A program made the translations under genes and the position numbers. DNA of 64,000 bases, taken from positions 34,042-98,041 of the forward strand of contig DJJR01000031.1 in assembly GCA_002434245.1 (NCBI GenBank), read 5' to 3'. This DNA is from Pelosinus fermentans. GTDB taxonomy: Bacteria > Bacillota > Negativicutes > DSM-13327. Below the pieces are notes generated by a model that was not told the DNA's origin, did no database searches, and saw only the letters and a program-made list of their open reading frames with translations. Shown here piece after piece: positions 61,833-64,000 of this stretch (the stretch's first letter is position 1; every line of letters begins with the position of its first letter).

Positions 61833-62276
61833 ATGGAATTATCACAAATTATAAAAGAAAAGTGTATTTCTTTTGATGTAGATTTAAGTACGAAAGAAGA
61901 AGTATTCGAATATCTGGTAAATCAACTTTTGGAAGTTGACATTATATCTTCAAAAGAAAAATTTCTTAAGGCCTTATACTATAGAGAAACACTGTCAGAA
62001 ACGGGTATTGGCGAGGGTATTGCCATACCTCATGGAAAGGAAGACTGTGTCAACCAAGCCAGCATAGCTTTTGTACGACTATTGAGACCTATTGAATGGG
62101 AGAGTTTAGATCACAAACCGGTTCAGTTTGTATTTCTTTTAGCCATACCTAACAGCGAAAATAATGGTATTCATATTCGCATGCTTTCGGAGCTAGCTAG
62201 AAGCTTGATAAAAAAAGAAGTGATTGAAAAAGTTGAAAAGGCTAAAACCACTGAAGAATTTTTAAAAGTGATTTAA
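61833..62276 (+). CDS. PTS EIIA component, fructose family
   Basis: This 147-residue phosphocarrier has its phospho-histidine in GIAIPHGKEDCVNQ. TKEEVFEYLVNQLLEV and KALYYRETLSETGIGEG are typical. It starts eight bases after the regulator gene, preceded by TAGGTGATC, and forms the EIIA of a split fructose-type PTS. Confidence 0.92.
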   Translation: MELSQIIKEKCISFDVDLSTKEEVFEYLVNQLLEVDIISSKEKFLKALYYRETLSETGIGEGIAIPHGKEDCVNQASIAFVRLLRPIEWESLDHKPVQFVFLLAIPNSENNGIHIRMLSELARSLIKKEVIEKVEKAKTTEEFLKVI

Positions 62277-62348
62277 GAAGGAAGACTGACTAATTTAACC
62301 CCTTAAGGTTAGAACTTTATATTATTTAATCAAAGGAGGTTACTCATT

Positions 62349-63440
62349 ATGAGTGAGAAAAACAAGAAAAATCTATTTTCATCTTTGTCTAAACACATGA
62401 TGACCGGTGTTTCATACATGATCCCGGTGATAGCGACGGGTGGTATTCTGCAATCAATTGGTGCTATGATTGGGGGGGCGACCGTTCTAGATCACCCAGG
62501 TACTATTGGGTATATACTTTTTAATGGTGGACAAGCAGCTATGGGATTAGTTGTTCCAATACTTGCTGCATTTATTGCTTTTTCTATTTCCGATCGCCCG
62601 GGGATTGCTCCAGGCTTGCTAGTTGGTGTGCTTGCAGTAAATATGAAAATCGGTTTTATTGGAGGAATTATTGGAGGATACTTGGTTGGATATTTTTGTT
62701 TGTTCATAAAAACACACTTGAAAGTTCATGATGCAGTAAAACCTCTCATGCCGTTATTGATTATACCTTTATTAGGCGGTCTAGCTGCTATTTTACTTAT
62801 GAGTGTTCTTATAGGACCTCCCCTAGCCGGGTTGCAAGGGATTCTGATAGCCTTATTTAAGTCTATGGGGTCAGGCTCAAAATTCCTTTTTGGAGCTATA
62901 CTTGGAGGTTTAGTAGGTATCGATATGGCTGGTCCTATTGGGAAAATTGGTACGACTGTTGCAAATGGATTAATGGCTGATGGAATTTTTGGTCCCGAAG
63001 GTGCAAAAGTATGTGCTTGTATGGTGCCGCCATTGGCATTAGGAATATCTTCAGTTTTTACGAACAAGAAAAAATATACGGAACAGGAAGAAGTAGCTGG
63101 TCGTTCTGCTATATTGCTAGGACTTTTCCAGGTCACAGAAGGAGGACTTCCGTTTCTACTAAGAGATCCTCTTAGAGTTATTCCGTGTACTGCAATCGGT
63201 GCTGCAATAACTGGAGGGTTAGCCATGATATTTGGTGTGGAGTCTCCGGTTACAATGGGGGGAATTGCTGCCTTTCCGGTGATGAAAGAAGTAATTCCAG
63301 GAGCTTTGATAGCGATTACCGTAGGAGTGGTCGTAACAGTAGGTTTACTCGCACTTATAAAGAAAGATATTCCTCAAGATGAAAATGCTGAGGGTGATGC
63401 AAGTGATGAAGAACTGGAAGTCACTATTGAATTTAAATGA
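62349..63440 (+). CDS. PTS EIIC permease, fructose family
   Basis: This 363-residue membrane permease has MTGVSYMIPVIATGGILQSIG at its N-terminus (residues 17-37), the characteristic FSISDRPGIAPGLLVG and GFIGGIIGGYLVGY. The central region contains GLVGIDMAGPIGKIGTTVANG and VTEGGLPFLLRDPLRV. A strong AAAGGAGG precedes the ATG. The short acidic C-terminus (DENAEGDASDEELEV) is cytoplasmic. With the KDPG-type aldolase upstream the substrate may be a keto-deoxy sugar acid rather than fructose; this is inference. Confidence 0.93.
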   Translation: MSEKNKKNLFSSLSKHMMTGVSYMIPVIATGGILQSIGAMIGGATVLDHPGTIGYILFNGGQAAMGLVVPILAAFIAFSISDRPGIAPGLLVGVLAVNMKIGFIGGIIGGYLVGYFCLFIKTHLKVHDAVKPLMPLLIIPLLGGLAAILLMSVLIGPPLAGLQGILIALFKSMGSGSKFLFGAILGGLVGIDMAGPIGKIGTTVANGLMADGIFGPEGAKVCACMVPPLALGISSVFTNKKKYTEQEEVAGRSAILLGLFQVTEGGLPFLLRDPLRVIPCTAIGAAITGGLAMIFGVESPVTMGGIAAFPVMKEVIPGALIAITVGVVVTVGLLALIKKDIPQDENAEGDASDEELEVTIEFK

Positions 63441-63517
63441 ATATTGTGAAACGACTTTAGGTATTGGCTAGTAATGAGAACAGAAAATGATACATTTTCA
63501 CAAGCTAAACACAAGTA

Positions 63518-63546
63518 TTGACAGGTTAAGAGCAATCCTATATACT
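63518..63546 (+). promoter_or_regulatory. Sigma-A promoter of the glycine riboswitch transcript
   Basis: TTGACA, 17 bases, TATACT. The -35 is perfect and the -10 matches 5 of 6. The start near 63553 lies about 50 bases before the first riboswitch aptamer, and no gene intervenes. Confidence 0.85.
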
Positions 63547-63604
63547 GAAAATATAACATTGAAAATTCGAATTATTTGCAAATTTATAATATTCCATGTG
63601 AGGG

Positions 63605-63790
63605 ATGCGGGAGAGATCTGGTTTCAGGCGCCGAAGGAGCAAAGGCAATAAACTCTCAGGCAAAAGGACCGTATTCTAATGGAACTCTGGAAAGATCGCT
63701 ATGCGGCACCCAAGGAGTAACCGGGATATTCGGGATTCTCTGGAGGTAAATAAGACAGAGGCCAACTACGTTGGTTTCTGTCTTATTTTG
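63605..63790 (+). promoter_or_regulatory. Tandem glycine riboswitch, first unit, with terminator
   Basis: The first aptamer has GCGGGAGAGATCTGG, GCCGAAGGAGCAAAGGC and AACTCTCAGGCAAAAGGACC (about 63607-63695). A second, shortened and divergent aptamer follows (about 63696-63760): GGCACCCAAGGAGTAACCGGG then TTCTCTGGAGGTAAATAAGACAGAGG. Its 3-prime strand AAGACAGAGGCCAA pairs with TTGGTTTCTGTCTTA, followed by TTTT, giving a terminator at 63751-63790. Confidence 0.88.
63751..63790 (+). terminator. Terminator of the first glycine riboswitch unit
   Basis: AAGACAGAGGCCAAC and GTTGGTTTCTGTCTTA form a strong stem around TAC, followed by TTTTGGG. It shares its left arm with the end of the second aptamer, so glycine binding may compete with terminator formation. 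Confidence 0.82.
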
Positions 63791-63821
63791 GGTCTAAAGA
63801 TTAACTACATACGGAATGATG

Positions 63822-64000
63822 GTTGCGGGAGAGAACGCTTAACTAGCGTCACCGAAGGAGCAAAGCTTTGTTCAAACTCTCAGGTAAAAAAACCGTAACT
63901 GGACCGAACTCTGGAGAGTACACTTCGTAACCGAAAGTGTCGCCGATGGGGAGCCCCGCTGCGGGCGAATCTCTCAGGTAAAAGGACAGAGAACAAGAGT
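63822..64000 (+). promoter_or_regulatory. Second tandem glycine riboswitch (runs to the window edge)
   Basis: The aptamer at about 63822-63917 has GCGGGAGAGAACGC, GTCACCGAAGGAGCAAAGC and AACTCTCAGGTAAAAAAACCG. The next, at about 63918-63993, has GTCGCCGATGGGGAGCCCCG and ATCTCTCAGGTAAAAGGACAGAG. Both carry the conserved GCCGA[AT]GG[AG]G and CTCTCAGGTAAAA core, so this unit is complete. The regulated gene, probably of glycine cleavage or an amino-acid symporter by family knowledge, lies beyond the window. Confidence 0.92.

Noticed and set aside
62726-63226. 166-residue antisense frame within the fructose-type EIIC gene
   Set aside because: It is a proline-rich shadow of a strongly supported membrane protein gene, without a start site.
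63701-63898. 65-residue plus-strand open frame at the end of the window
   Set aside because: It lies wholly within the glycine riboswitch aptamers and terminator and has no ribosome-binding site.

Overview
The window reads as one continuous piece of chromosome from an anaerobic, sporomusa-like member of the Negativicutes; Pelosinus or a close relative is my best guess. This is inference, from the A+T-rich low-GC-Firmicute codon style, strong GGAGG ribosome-binding sites, the abundance of PTS systems run by LevR-type sigma-54 activators, a B12-dependent propanediol microcompartment locus, and chromosomal palindromic repeats. No tRNA, rRNA, CRISPR array, insertion sequence or prophage was recognised.

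Layout. (1) 1-4.7 kb: the tail of a probable PTS enzyme I-like gene, a 6-phosphofructokinase, and a LevR-type activator with no PTS genes of its own. (2) 5.0-17.5 kb: a pentitol-type PTS operon. It starts at a textbook sigma-54 promoter and runs levR-like, EIIA, EIIB, EIIC (galactitol family), zinc dehydrogenase, deoC, rpe, zinc dehydrogenase, rpiB, split transketolase and a second pfkA. Together these can take a pentitol phosphate through ketopentose phosphates into glycolysis. (3) 18.0-27.5 kb: a second sigma-54 promoter and a parallel operon (levR-like, EIIA, EIIB, EIIC, HAD phosphatase, AraM-like dehydrogenase, AraD epimerase, 2-hydroxyacid dehydrogenase), suited to an L-arabitol-like polyol. 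(4) 27.6-32.4 kb, mostly minus strand: a small unknown protein, an MBL hydrolase, a DJ-1/PfpI protein, a CorA-like transporter, a microcompartment vertex protein (EutN/PduN) and an iron alcohol dehydrogenase (PduQ-like). (5) 32.7-35.7 kb: cobalamin lower-ligand genes cobS, cobC and a riboswitch-controlled cobT. (6) 35.9-53.5 kb: a PocR-domain histidine kinase and AraC-type response regulator, then the pdu microcompartment operon U-V-A-B-C-D-E-G-H-K-J-L-flavoprotein-O-P-S-T. (7) 53.6-58.5 kb: a small XRE regulator, a 1-kb stretch without a convincing gene, then fuculose-phosphate-type aldolase, FGGY kinase and MFS transporter. These are a likely source of lactaldehyde and hence propanediol for the pdu compartment. 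(8) 58.7-63.4 kb: a KDPG-type aldolase with a fructose-family PTS and a PRD regulator. (9) 63.5-64 kb: a sigma-A promoter followed by two consecutive tandem glycine riboswitches; their target gene lies beyond the window.

How it works together. Most of the window is PTS-based uptake of polyols and sugar acids feeding pentose and triose phosphates, plus a B12-dependent propanediol organelle whose cofactor genes and two-component regulator sit next door. The most unusual items are the double tandem glycine riboswitch; activators transcribed from the sigma-54 promoters of their own operons and carrying a sigma-54-like N-terminal segment; six pdu proteins sharing an amphipathic N-terminal tag; a flavoprotein ending in an EutQ/EutT-like module; and three palindromic repeat families, one placed just upstream of the ribosome-binding sites of operon genes.
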